Assembly (NCBI GenBank): GCA_020348305.1
Contig: CP070746.1
Coordinates: 375,395 to 419,270 of the forward strand
Direction of reading: 5' to 3'
DNA: 43,876 nt
DNA from: Desulfobacterales bacterium
GTDB lineage: Bacteria; Desulfobacterota; Desulfobacteria; Desulfobacterales; JAHEIW01
In this document: positions 1 to 8,329 of the stretch, piece by piece
How positions within the stretch are numbered: position 1 is the stretch's first letter
Layout of the letters: the number at the start of each line of letters is the position of its first letter
Notes under the pieces: generated by a model
Database searches by the model: none
Told to the model about the DNA's origin: nothing
What the model saw: only the letters and a program-made list of their open reading frames with translations
Translations under genes and position numbers: made by a program

Positions 1-390
1 ATCCCAGGATTCGTCATCGGCTGCCGCACTCAGTTGAGTTGGGAAATTGCAGACTTGCAAGATTTCTTTCAGTGCTGAGGGCTCATCGATGTCCTCTTTA
101 TCATGGTGGTAGCGCGCTCCCATCTCCGTATAGAGTTTGCCGACTTCATCGTTACCATAATCACGGCGAACCGCAGCAGCAACCCGCAATGCATTGAGAC
201 CTATTTCATGCAGTATTTTAAAATCCTCGGGAATGTCCCGGTCCTTATTTATGAGTTTGAGGCTAAAAAGCTTCCAATCTACGTGAATACGTTTTTGCCG
301 TCCGACATCTTCCATCCACCTGGATGTAATCCAACACCAGGGTCAGACGGGATCCCAGTAGAAATCCACGGTGTCTTTAATGTCTGCCAT
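1..390 (-). CDS. DsbA-family thiol oxidoreductase, probable selenoprotein (UPWC), truncated by window edge
   Basis: Reading from the ATG at 390, codons 1-15 give MADIKDTVDFYWDPV, codon 16 (345-343) is TGA, and the same frame continues without a stop for 114 codons to base 1. Residues after the TGA are PWCWITSRW, then DWKLFSLKLIN and GNDEVGKLYTEMG. These match the DsbA-like thioredoxin-fold family that includes mycothiol-dependent nitroreductase Rv2466c, whose active site is CPWC. The TGA falls exactly at the first cysteine, so I read it as selenocysteine 16 with resolving Cys19. A GAGG ribosome site lies about 11 bases upstream and an in-frame stop precedes the ATG. A SECIS-like hairpin follows the TGA. 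The likely role is thiol/disulfide or nitro-compound redox chemistry in the cytosol, since no signal peptide is visible. A TGT/TGC-to-TGA point mutation or base error cannot be excluded. Confidence 0.75.
313..326 (-). promoter_or_regulatory. SECIS-like hairpin after the UGA codon
   Basis: On the minus strand the RNA CAUCC-AGGU-GGAUG forms a perfect 5-bp stem with an AGGU tetraloop. The loop begins 21 nt after the UGA, inside the published bacterial SECIS spacing range of roughly 16-37 nt, and has a G in its first two positions. The loop resembles the AGGUCU loop of E. coli fdhF. Two further A-U pairs can form outside an A/G mismatch. The function (SelB recruitment) is inferred. Confidence 0.5.
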
Positions 391-567
391 GTCTGTTTTT
401 TCCTCGATCTTTCACATCAGTTCAAATTTGTTTTTTCTTCTCATCTTAGCATACCGCACCGTTGCGCTTCCAATACCCATGTTTTAAGGTCCATGGTCTT
501 AATTTGGAGTTCCAGATTCATAGAGAGGATTTGTGCTTTCCAACTTCATCGTCTTGATTGCAATGAT

Positions 568-1695
568 TCAGGCTTTTAATTCCAAAATTAAAGCATGGAT
601 ACGGTCCAAGGCAGCCATCAGATAATCATGCGGTAAACCAAAACTTATCCGCAAAAAATTGTCCATCCCGAAGTGGTCGCCGGGAACAATCAGGACACTC
701 TTTTCCTCACGCAGCCGCTCCGTGAACGCTGTCGAATTAACGTCAAGATGGTAGCGGACAAAGGCGATAGCGGCCGCTTGTGGCGGCGCAAGGCTAAATG
801 TATCTTTATGGCTGTCCATCCACTGTTGTAGAACGGGATAACCTTGGCGGATGTAGTTACGCGTGCGTTGGATAATGCGAGGTCGCACCCCGGCTGAGAG
901 TGCAATCGCGGCAAGTTTGTTTGACAGCATCGTGGCACTGATTGTGGTGTATTCGTGCCTGGCCCAGATTTCGTCGATCGTGTCTACGGGGCCAACCACC
1001 CATCCGATCCGAAGTCCGGGCAATCCGTAAGCTTTGCTCATACTGCCAATTGCAACGACTTTGTCGTATCGACCGTAAAACGAAGGCGCCTGATCATCTG
1101 TCAACCGCTCTGTACCGCAGTAAACCTCATCAGCCAATATCCATGCTCCTGCTCGCTTTGCGGCTGCTATGATGTTATCCATTTCTGCATTCGTAAGGAT
1201 GTAGCCGGTAGGGTTGTTCGGATTACATACAGCAATGAGTCTTGTTTTAGATGTGACCCGCTTGTTCAGCTCATCCAAGTCAGGTGCCCAGCGGTTGTTT
1301 TCGCGCAGGCTGAATGTTTTGATATTGAATCCGTGATTTTTGGCGATACCCCAAATCTGCATGTAGTTGGGAAGCATGATGACGATCTCTTCTCCCGCCG
1401 AAAGCAAGGTGCGCGTGGTGATATAGTTGGCCTCAATCGCACCCACGGTCACAAGAACATTATCCGGTGAGGCACCGTCGTATAAGGCGGCAATGTTTTC
1501 GCGCAACTCAGGGATACCGTTAACGTGCGGATAATTGAGGTTAGTGGTCAGCAGGTGATCGATGTAATCGGAGTCATCAGCTAAAAGCTCTCTGAGAAGC
1601 ATAGGATGCACCCCGCTTTCGGAAAGGTTGTACTCGACACCCTGCTCGAACTTGGACATCATACGTTCCATGACAAAAGGCTGAAAGTCGGTCAT
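568..1695 (-). CDS. PLP-dependent aminotransferase, class I/II
   Basis: This 375-residue fold-type I aminotransferase has the usual landmarks: NPNNPTG at 158-164, ADEVY at 188-192 and the Schiff-base lysine in SMSK (Lys221), followed by GLPGLRIGW. The domain covers the whole protein, with a typical family length of about 380. The ATG at 1695 has a good AAGGAG site about 10 bases upstream. It lies 147 bp downstream of the peptide transporter ATPase on the same strand and upstream of the DsbA-like gene, so it may transaminate amino acids released from imported peptides. The exact substrate is not evident; it is somewhat like capreomycidine-synthase or aspartate-type enzymes. Cytosolic. Confidence 0.85.
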   Translation of the reverse strand: MTDFQPFVMERMMSKFEQGVEYNLSESGVHPMLLRELLADDSDYIDHLLTTNLNYPHVNGIPELRENIAALYDGASPDNVLVTVGAIEANYITTRTLLSAGEEIVIMLPNYMQIWGIAKNHGFNIKTFSLRENNRWAPDLDELNKRVTSKTRLIAVCNPNNPTGYILTNAEMDNIIAAAKRAGAWILADEVYCGTERLTDDQAPSFYGRYDKVVAIGSMSKAYGLPGLRIGWVVGPVDTIDEIWARHEYTTISATMLSNKLAAIALSAGVRPRIIQRTRNYIRQGYPVLQQWMDSHKDTFSLAPPQAAAIAFVRYHLDVNSTAFTERLREEKSVLIVPGDHFGMDNFLRISFGLPHDYLMAALDRIHALILELKA

Positions 1696-1842
1696 TTGTA
1701 TTTATCTCCTTCAGGAAATTTTTACGTTGCAGCCAATAGCGCAGCAATGTTTTGGGTAATCAAAAAGATCGCTTAAAATTACTTAGTATCATTGTGTCTT
1801 GATTGCAATATTGAATTAGCCTGACAGTCGTTCTCTCATCTC

Positions 1843-2895
1843 CTACCTCAGAGCAGAAATCCAGTTTTGACCGAAGTTTTCGGCGATGAGCGCTTCTATA
1901 TGATGTTTTCGATGACAGGCTGCCTGGTGCCCGGCTTCCACTGCCTCAAGCAGCGGTTCTTCTTGCAGGCAGCGTTCTATGGCAAAGGGGCAACGGGTGT
2001 GAAAGCGGCATCCTTCAGGAGGGTTAACGGGACTGGGAACATCACCGGAAAGTACGATCCGACCTAGCTTATGTTCCACTTCCGGAATCGGAATGGCTGA
2101 AAGCAGGGCATACGTATAGGGATGCACCGGTCTTGAGAAAAGAACTTCGGTTTCTGCGATCTCCACCATTTTCCCTAAATACATCACCGCCACACGATTG
2201 CTGATATATTTTACCACCAGCAGATGGTGGGTTACAAACATAAATGTTAAGTTGAGGGTCTGTTGGAGAGATTTAAGCAAATTCAATATTTGGGACTGGA
2301 CCGAAACATCAAGAGCCGAGGTGGGCTCATCCAGCACAATGAATTCGGGGTCTGTGGCGATTGCCCTGGCTACCGCAATACGTTGCCGCTGCCCCCCCGA
2401 AAATTCATGCGGGTAACGCAGCAGATGATCGCGGGTCAGACCGACCAGTTTGAGCAAGGCAATCACACGATCCTCAAGTTCCCTGCCGCCCATTCTCTCC
2501 TGGCTTTTGATGGGCTCGGCAATAATGTGTTTGACCAGCATCCTGGGGTTCAGTGAAGTCGTCGGGTCCTGAAAAACCATTTGTAATTTACCGCGAATAC
2601 CGAGCCTTTTGAGCGCAAAATTTTTCGTTATCGTGATGTCCACCGGTTCCTCAGATTTAATGCCTTTGCCGAAGTAATAAACGTGCCCGCTGGTTGGATT
2701 ATGCAGACGGATAATGGCTTTGCCTGTAGTGGTCTTGCCGCAGCCTGATTCTCCCACAACACCCAAGCACTCGCCGCGATAAATATCCAGGTCAATGCCA
2801 TCCAGGGCCTTGACAGTATTTACTTCCCTGCGGAACACCCCACTCAGGATAGGGTAGTATTTTTTTAGGTTTTTAAGTGATAGGATCTTTTCCAT
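1843..2895 (-). CDS. dppF: Peptide ABC transporter ATP-binding protein, DppF/OppF family (system 1)
   Basis: A cytosolic ATPase of 350 residues that powers oligopeptide or dipeptide uptake. Walker [10 protein letters not shown] is at 48-56, the Q-loop at FQDPTTSLNP (108-117), signature FSGGQ at 165-169 and Walker B FIVLDEP at 185-191. The C-terminal oligopeptide-transporter extension contains GCRFHTRCP plus further cysteines, as is usual for this family, which often carries an Fe-S cluster there. The ATG follows the stop of the DppD-like gene by one base, so the two are translationally coupled. It pairs with that subunit as a heterodimer. The substrate class is inferred from family only. Confidence 0.88.
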   Translation of the reverse strand: MEKILSLKNLKKYYPILSGVFRREVNTVKALDGIDLDIYRGECLGVVGESGCGKTTTGKAIIRLHNPTSGHVYYFGKGIKSEEPVDITITKNFALKRLGIRGKLQMVFQDPTTSLNPRMLVKHIIAEPIKSQERMGGRELEDRVIALLKLVGLTRDHLLRYPHEFSGGQRQRIAVARAIATDPEFIVLDEPTSALDVSVQSQILNLLKSLQQTLNLTFMFVTHHLLVVKYISNRVAVMYLGKMVEIAETEVLFSRPVHPYTYALLSAIPIPEVEHKLGRIVLSGDVPSPVNPPEGCRFHTRCPFAIERCLQEEPLLEAVEAGHQAACHRKHHIEALIAENFGQNWISALR

Positions 2896-2896
2896 T

Positions 2897-4045
2897 CTAA
2901 TATAGATAACATGCGACCATATGGTCTTTTTTGACTTCTTTCATTTCGGGAAATGTCTGCGGACAGACACCCATCACACGCGGACAGCGCGGATGAAACC
3001 GGCACCCCGGTGGAGGGGTGACGAGGTTGGGCACATTACCTTCGATACTTTTCAATTCTTTTTCCACGGAAAACTTGGGCACGGCATCCAGCAATGCCCG
3101 TGTGTATGGATGCAACGGATTTCCAAACAATTCTTTGACATCTGCAACTTCGCAAAGGTTTCCGGCGTACATAACTCCGACGCGATCACAGGTTTCGGCC
3201 ACCACACCCAAATCGTGGGTAATCAACAAGATCGAGGAGATAACTTCTTCTTTGAGCCGGCGCAAGAGTTCGAGAATCTGGGCCTGAATCGTCACATCCA
3301 GGTTGGAGGTGGCCTCGTCGGCAATGAGCAGCACAGGATTGCAGGCCAGGGCGATGGCGATAACAATCCGCTGCTTCATCCCGCCTGACAGGTTGTGAGG
3401 GTACTGCTCAACGACCTGTGCCGGGTTGGGGATGCCGAGTTTATCGATGATATCTATAGCGCGTTTTTTGGCTTCTTTTTTCAGCCTTTTCTGCCAGCGT
3501 TTCAAAATGGGAACCTTATTCATTATTTTTAGGCTTACGGCATAGGGGTTATTGGAAGCCATCCCATATACGGCCTGTTGGATTTTTTTTATCGGATAGA
3601 AAAGCTGACACTCCGGCGCGCAAAGATCTTCGTATATTTTGGTACACATCTCCTTTTTTTGATGAAATAAGAAGCTTTCGGATACCTGATCACCAATACT
3701 CAAAGTTGGATTCAAGGCTGCGTTGGGTTCCTGGAAAATCATTGAAATACGGTCTCCCCGCAGGCTTTCCATGTAAGTTTCAGACTGCTGAAGCAAGTCG
3801 ATGCCTGCCTGCTTGTCTCTTTCGTCGAGGTAGACAATGACTTTACCGCCTTCGATGCGTCCCGGTTCCTGAACGATGCGCATGATAGAACGAACGGTCA
3901 CACTCTTACCGCAGCCTGATTCGCCCACCAATCCGAAAGTCGAGCCGTGATCCACCACCAGGCTTACTTTGTTTAAAGCTTTTACGACACCTTCATAGGT
4001 GTAAAAGTTGGTAACCAGATCGACAGTTTCGAGCAACTTCGCCAT
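2897..4045 (-). CDS. dppD: Peptide ABC transporter ATP-binding protein, DppD family, with insertion (system 1)
   Basis: A 382-residue ATPase partner of the DppF-like subunit. Walker A GESGCGKS is at 41-48, the Q-loop near 105, signature LSGGM at 219-223, Walker B LLIADE at 239-244 and a Cys-rich C-terminal peptide-transporter extension (GCRFHPRCP). It is about 55 residues longer than the paralogue at 9361-10344. The excess lies between the Q-loop and the signature (roughly 127-190), is rich in Lys, and contains Cys134, Cys142 and Cys146. The D-loop region reads ADEATSNLD rather than the common ADEPTTALD. AGGA lies upstream of the ATG. A repeat element separates it from the permease gene. Confidence 0.87.
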   Translation of the reverse strand: MAKLLETVDLVTNFYTYEGVVKALNKVSLVVDHGSTFGLVGESGCGKSVTVRSIMRIVQEPGRIEGGKVIVYLDERDKQAGIDLLQQSETYMESLRGDRISMIFQEPNAALNPTLSIGDQVSESFLFHQKKEMCTKIYEDLCAPECQLFYPIKKIQQAVYGMASNNPYAVSLKIMNKVPILKRWQKRLKKEAKKRAIDIIDKLGIPNPAQVVEQYPHNLSGGMKQRIVIAIALACNPVLLIADEATSNLDVTIQAQILELLRRLKEEVISSILLITHDLGVVAETCDRVGVMYAGNLCEVADVKELFGNPLHPYTRALLDAVPKFSVEKELKSIEGNVPNLVTPPPGCRFHPRCPRVMGVCPQTFPEMKEVKKDHMVACYLY

Positions 4046-4086
4046 TCAATTGTTCCTAAGTAATTTTTTTTCCCACAAATATAAAT

Positions 4087-4205
4087 CCTGCCGCGAAACG
4101 GCTGAGAATTTTCATTTGCCGTCCTCTCAGCGGCAAATGAAAAATTAATAATTCTCTTCGTTCTCTGCGCCTTAAACGAACGAAGTGAGTGGGCGGTGAA
4201 TTAAT
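4087..4205. repeat. Dispersed repeat, copy A (hairpin core TTTTCATTTGCCG)
   Basis: Intergenic between the two parts of transporter operon 1. The core is an inverted repeat, TTTTCATTTGCCG at 4109-4121 against CGGCAAATGAAAA at 4131-4143 with a 9-base loop. The flanks read CTGCCGCG on the left and TTCTCTGCGCC then GGGCGGTGAATTAAT on the right. A related copy with the same layout lies at 6190-6352. It looks like a non-coding miniature repeat. Confidence 0.6.
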
Positions 4206-4216
4206 CAACAAACAGA

Positions 4217-5122
4217 TTACCTTCTTCGGAGCTTTGGATCAAAGGCGTCGCGCAGGGCGTCGCCGATCAGATTCCAGGCCAGCACAAACAGCACAATGCA
4301 ACCGCCGGGAATGACAATGGCATACCAAAATTTCAACGGATCCCCCGGCGGACCGACGATATAGTTTCTGGCCAGCGCCACCATCTGGCCCCAGTCTGCA
4401 TAACCCTTAGGTGCCCCCAGACCCACAAAGCTCAGAAACGAAGCGGTGATCACCATGGAACCCATATCCATGGAAGCCATAATCAGAACCGGATAAATGG
4501 CGTTGGGTAAAATGTGGCGAAGTATAATCTTCAGATCGGATACACCCATAATTTTTGCGGCCTGAACAAAATCCTGGTCCCGCAGTGTCAGGATTTCGGA
4601 GCGAATAACCCGCACGTACCATCGCCATCCCACCAGGGCAAGGGCGATCATCACTTTGTCTAAGCCTCTGCCAAAGGCCACGATGATGGCCATGGCCAGT
4701 ACAAGGGTCGGTATAGCCCATATCACGTCCGTAATGCGCATGAGCGCTTCGTCAACAATTCCCCCTAAATATCCCGATACAGCCCCAAGGGTTACACCTA
4801 CGAAAGCTGCAATACCCACCACAAACATCCCTATTTTAAATGCCGTACGTGTACCCCAGACCACACCGTAGAAAATGTCGTACTGGCCTGAGGTGGTGCC
4901 GAAGATATTGGTTTGGCTTGGCGGCTTGGGGGTCGGCGAAAAGCCTTTGTGAGGCATCAGATACGGATTATGGGGATATTTCGGCGGTGCGATTTGAGGT
5001 GCAAAAAGGGCGACCCCGGCAAAAATGAAAAGCAGCGAAAACCCGATAATGGCTGATGGGTTCCTGAAAATTCGATAGAGCGTAAATTTGAATTCACGCA
5101 ACCGCGGATGCTGTTGGGTCAT
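4217..5122 (-). CDS. dppC: Peptide ABC transporter permease, DppC family (system 1)
   Basis: A 301-residue inner-membrane permease. An N-terminal cytosolic stretch precedes a first membrane helix near 25-45 (IIGFSLLFIFAGVALFA), followed by a periplasmic segment with GTTSGQYDIF and then about five more helices in the BPD_transp_1 fold. The EAA-type coupling loop is visible around AAKIMGVSDLKIILRHILPN. The C-terminus DALRDAFDPKLRRR is characteristic of DppC/OppC. It starts 4 bases after the DppB-like stop, so the two are co-translated. Confidence 0.88.
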   Translation of the reverse strand: MTQQHPRLREFKFTLYRIFRNPSAIIGFSLLFIFAGVALFAPQIAPPKYPHNPYLMPHKGFSPTPKPPSQTNIFGTTSGQYDIFYGVVWGTRTAFKIGMFVVGIAAFVGVTLGAVSGYLGGIVDEALMRITDVIWAIPTLVLAMAIIVAFGRGLDKVMIALALVGWRWYVRVIRSEILTLRDQDFVQAAKIMGVSDLKIILRHILPNAIYPVLIMASMDMGSMVITASFLSFVGLGAPKGYADWGQMVALARNYIVGPPGDPLKFWYAIVIPGGCIVLFVLAWNLIGDALRDAFDPKLRRR

Positions 5123-5126
5123 AGCA

Positions 5127-6158
5127 TTAATTTAAACGTATCCTCGGATCTATATACGCATACAATATATCTAGCGTCAGATTGGTGATGACAAACACAA
5201 CGCCCATAAACAGGCAGATACACATCAGCACCGGCATGTCGAGCTGAACCGCAGATTCCGCCAGCCACCAACCGATACCATGACGGTTGTATACCACCTC
5301 CACGGCAATGCTGCCTTCCATCGAGAGGGCCACAAGCTGGCCTGCCACGGTAACCACCGGAAGTAGAGCATTTCTTCTGGCGTGCTTTATGTAAATCGTT
5401 TTCTTGTCAGCTCCCTTAGCCTGTGCCGTCATCACATAATCTTTAGACAACTCCTCAATCATCCCGGAGCGCATCACTCGCATGTTTAATGCCACGACTA
5501 CAATTACATAGGTCGAAACCGGAAGGACAAGGTGGGCCAGGGCATTCAGGGTGATATCAAAACGGCCGTTTAAAATACCGTCAATCGTATACATACCGGT
5601 GAAGCGCGTGAAGGTTTCCGGATTGTCAATAATAAACATGGTAAGCTGATCGCTCAGGACACCGGGAGAGAAAAGTTGAAAATAACCATAGAAAATCATG
5701 AGCAGCACCAGAGCAAAAAGAAAAGTGGGCAGCGACCAGCCCACAATGGCAAGAATTCTTGTGGTGTGATCAATCCAGGTGTCTCGATGAATTCCTGATA
5801 ATGTCCCCAGCCAGATTCCAAAAATAATGACGATGGGCGCAGCAAAAAGATTCATTTCGAGTGTCACAGGAAAATAATTCCAAAAGGCTTCTCCGACCGG
5901 TCGGGATGCCACTAAAGACCAGCCCATGTTGCCCTTGAGCACCTCCTTCATCCATCGAAAATACTGAATGTAAAAGGGGTCATCGAGACCGAATTGTTTG
6001 ATGATTTTGGGAATGTCCTTGGCCTGCTGAGGGGAGGTCACGTAGGTGGCGGCCCGGCGCTCCGGGCTGAAGGTCATCAGGATGCCGAAGAGCAGGACGG
6101 AAACCCCAAAAAGAACAAAGATTAACAACAGCAATCTACGTGTGATAAACGCAAGCAT
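5127..6158 (-). CDS. dppB: Peptide ABC transporter permease, DppB family (system 1)
   Basis: A 343-residue permease with an N-terminal helix (RRLLLLIFVLFGVSVLLFGI) and the DppB hallmark of a long periplasmic region holding DIPKIIKQFGLDDPFYIQY. BPD_transp_1 helices follow, with the coupling loop AKGADKKTIYIKHARRNALLP. The C-terminus LTLDILYAYIDPRIRLN is typical of DppB. The ATG has no clear Shine-Dalgarno. A repeat-filled gap of 209 bp separates it from the binding-protein gene upstream. Confidence 0.88.
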   Translation of the reverse strand: MLAFITRRLLLLIFVLFGVSVLLFGILMTFSPERRAATYVTSPQQAKDIPKIIKQFGLDDPFYIQYFRWMKEVLKGNMGWSLVASRPVGEAFWNYFPVTLEMNLFAAPIVIIFGIWLGTLSGIHRDTWIDHTTRILAIVGWSLPTFLFALVLLMIFYGYFQLFSPGVLSDQLTMFIIDNPETFTRFTGMYTIDGILNGRFDITLNALAHLVLPVSTYVIVVVALNMRVMRSGMIEELSKDYVMTAQAKGADKKTIYIKHARRNALLPVVTVAGQLVALSMEGSIAVEVVYNRHGIGWWLAESAVQLDMPVLMCICLFMGVVFVITNLTLDILYAYIDPRIRLN

Positions 6159-6189
6159 AAAAGTATATGGGTTTCGCCGGTTATTTTAT

Positions 6190-6352
6190 TTTCACCACAG
6201 AGTCACAGAGGACACAGAGCAAGAGTTAGCTTTTCCTAATCCCGCCGCGGGCATGATGATTTTTGATTTGCCGCCGTCCCCCGGCAAATCAAAAAATAAA
6301 AGTCTCTGTGCTCTCTGTGCCTCGAGCAAAGCGGGCGGTAAAATTCATTAAA
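6190..6352. repeat. Dispersed repeat, copy B (hairpin core TTTTTGATTTGCCG)
   Basis: A related copy of the 4087-4205 element. The core inverted repeat is TTTTTGATTTGCCG at 260-273 of the 6000s (6260-6273) against CGGCAAATCAAAAA at 6282-6295. The outer flanks are CACAGAGTCACAGAGG on the left and CTCTGTGCTCTCTGTGCC then GCGGGCGGTAAAATTCATTAA on the right, themselves partly inverted. It sits between the solute-binding protein and DppB genes, where it could lower read-through or processively shape the transcript. Confidence 0.6.
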
Positions 6353-6367
6353 ATAAAAGATATTCCG

Positions 6368-8110
6368 CTACTTTTTATAAATCCGTTTCAGGATTTCGTT
6401 ATCATCGGTAAACATGGCATTGGGCACAAAACCGTGTACATAATCCCGATAGGCGCGCACCACGATCTGTTGATACAGAGGAACACCGATGGCATCCTCA
6501 TACCAGATGTCTTGCAGTTTGGCATATATCGTCTTACGCTTGGCAGGATCTGCGGTTTCGATTCCGGCATCACACAATTTATCAATCTCATCGTTTTTCA
6601 GTGCCATAAACCGGCCATAATACCCGTTAGAATGCATAAAGGGATAGACAAAGTTATGCGGATCGGCATAATCGGCACCCCAGCCGCTTAAAAATAGCGG
6701 GTACTGAAAGTCACGGATCTTAACGACATAATCCTTCCACTCCACATTTCGGACGTCGATTTGGAATTTCGGATTTAACGACATAATGTTTTCAGCCAGC
6801 ATGTGAGCGCCGGCTTCGCGCATTTCATTTCCCGTGTTGTGAGTGATGATCATCTTAAAGCCTTTTTCCCAAACTTTCCCGCCCCAGGCTTTTTTCATGT
6901 ACTCGGCAGCCTTTTCCAAATCGAATTCATAAAAGGGAACCTCCTTATGGTAGGGCAAACCTTCGACATTCGGGCTGGTAGGCATAATCACCAGATCATT
7001 GAAAACATCTTTTTTATAGGTTTCGCGGTCAAAGACATGCAAAAAGGCTTTGCGCACGTTTATATCGGTAAAGAAGTTCGGCGGGATACCATTGCCGTCG
7101 AGCTTGCCGCTGCCGATATTCGGGTTGCCGGCGGGGTTGATACTGCGGCAAAACATGGCCGCCGTATACCCCAGTTGCGGAACCTCGTAAAGCGTGAGCC
7201 CTTTCATCGCCCGAACTTCCGGTACATAGGGGGTATCCACCACGACACGGTCGGCGTCGCCGTTTTGCAGCATGAGTTTGCGGGTACTCCATTCTTTTAC
7301 GTATTTCACGATCCCGGTTTTGATTTGGGATTTAGGTCCCCAGTAATCGTCAAAGCGCTCAAAAACAAATTGCTTGGCAGGTTCCCAGAGCTTCATCTTG
7401 AAGGGTCCGGTGCCGTTTTCGATTTTTTGCAGCGGCTCATGGCCGGGGGCAGGATTGTTGTATTTGGCGGCATTTTTAATGTTGCCATCCCAACAGCCCT
7501 TTGAGATGGCCCATTCTTTGTCTAAAACAGAGGACGCCGTGTAGCACAGGATGCTCATCAACGGCGGATAGGGCTTTGGCAAATGCAAGATGACTTTGTT
7601 GCCTTGGGTTTCCACGGACTTGTCAATTATTTCAAAAATACCATCGATGATCTTCCCGTCTTTGTCCCTGGTGGAGCCCTTGCCGGTCAGGGCCTCCAGC
7701 AGCATCCACATGGGTCCGCCGTCCTGATCGACAATCATGTTGCGCTTGAACGAATACACGACATCTTCGGGGGTCAATTCGCCGCCTTCATGAAATTTCA
7801 CCCCATTGCGAATTTTGAATGTGTAGGTTCTACCGTCGGCAGAGATACCGCCGTTTTTGACGCTGGGTACCTCGGCGGCCAGAAGCGGAACATATTCTTC
7901 CGTTGAGGATCCGTCAAAAAATATGAGTGTTTCATAAAGATTCCAGATTCGCATGGAGCCGGCAACATCATAAGAGGTGGCCGGATCAATGGTCTGCACC
8001 GTTCGGTAATCGGCCAGCACAAATGTTTCCGGGTTTTTAACTTGGGCTCCGACTACAGCGGTAAAAAAGACCATTAATAAACAGGCCATAACATAGACAG
8101 GTTTTTTCAT
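6368..8110 (-). CDS. Peptide ABC transporter solute-binding protein (SBP_bac_5, system 1)
   Basis: A 580-residue extracytoplasmic binding protein. I start at the ATG at 8110 rather than the upstream ATG at 8158. Here a perfect AAAGGAGG sits just upstream and the protein begins with a clean signal peptide (MKKPVYVMACLLMVFFTAVVGAQ). The mature part has family landmarks: LADYRTVQTIDPATSYD near the N-terminus, the DGRTYTFKIRNGVKFHEG block and the ENGTGPFKM block. No lipobox is visible, so it is probably soluble periplasmic. It delivers peptide-like substrates to the DppBCDF set directly downstream. The actual ligand is unknown. Confidence 0.9.
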   Translation of the reverse strand: MKKPVYVMACLLMVFFTAVVGAQVKNPETFVLADYRTVQTIDPATSYDVAGSMRIWNLYETLIFFDGSSTEEYVPLLAAEVPSVKNGGISADGRTYTFKIRNGVKFHEGGELTPEDVVYSFKRNMIVDQDGGPMWMLLEALTGKGSTRDKDGKIIDGIFEIIDKSVETQGNKVILHLPKPYPPLMSILCYTASSVLDKEWAISKGCWDGNIKNAAKYNNPAPGHEPLQKIENGTGPFKMKLWEPAKQFVFERFDDYWGPKSQIKTGIVKYVKEWSTRKLMLQNGDADRVVVDTPYVPEVRAMKGLTLYEVPQLGYTAAMFCRSINPAGNPNIGSGKLDGNGIPPNFFTDINVRKAFLHVFDRETYKKDVFNDLVIMPTSPNVEGLPYHKEVPFYEFDLEKAAEYMKKAWGGKVWEKGFKMIITHNTGNEMREAGAHMLAENIMSLNPKFQIDVRNVEWKDYVVKIRDFQYPLFLSGWGADYADPHNFVYPFMHSNGYYGRFMALKNDEIDKLCDAGIETADPAKRKTIYAKLQDIWYEDAIGVPLYQQIVVRAYRDYVHGFVPNAMFTDDNEILKRIYKK

Positions 8111-8208
8111 AACCAACCTCCTTTCTTTAAAATGCAAACCAACACATCCCTTACTCAAAACAGATCAAAAGCAGAAAATGCTATTCTGATAGGGCATAAA
8201 TACAAATA

Positions 8209-8239
8209 TTTATATGTTTTATAATGGGGGAAAAGTCAA
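8209..8239 (-). promoter_or_regulatory. Possible promoter for transporter system 1
   Basis: Minus-strand TTGACT (8239-8234) and TATAAA (8214-8209) lie in the AT-rich gap upstream of the binding-protein gene, separated by 19 bases. That spacing is long for a sigma-70 promoter, so this is tentative. Confidence 0.25.
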
Positions 8240-8329
8240 TTATTAAAACTTCAGTGCAAGAAATCTTAGATGTTCGACTCTAAGAGAAATTTAAGAAACT
8301 ATTAATTGATAGTTCTCCTGCTTGGCCTT

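Noticed and set aside
318..342. Alternative hairpin CCUGG...CCAGG right after the UGA
   Set aside because: It folds well, but its loop is only about 9 nt from the UGA, too close for the accepted bacterial SECIS spacing; the AGGU hairpin fits better.
103..579. 158-codon open frame on the plus strand
   Set aside because: It is antisense to the DsbA-like frame, which has clear family motifs through the TGA; the plus-strand product shows no domain.
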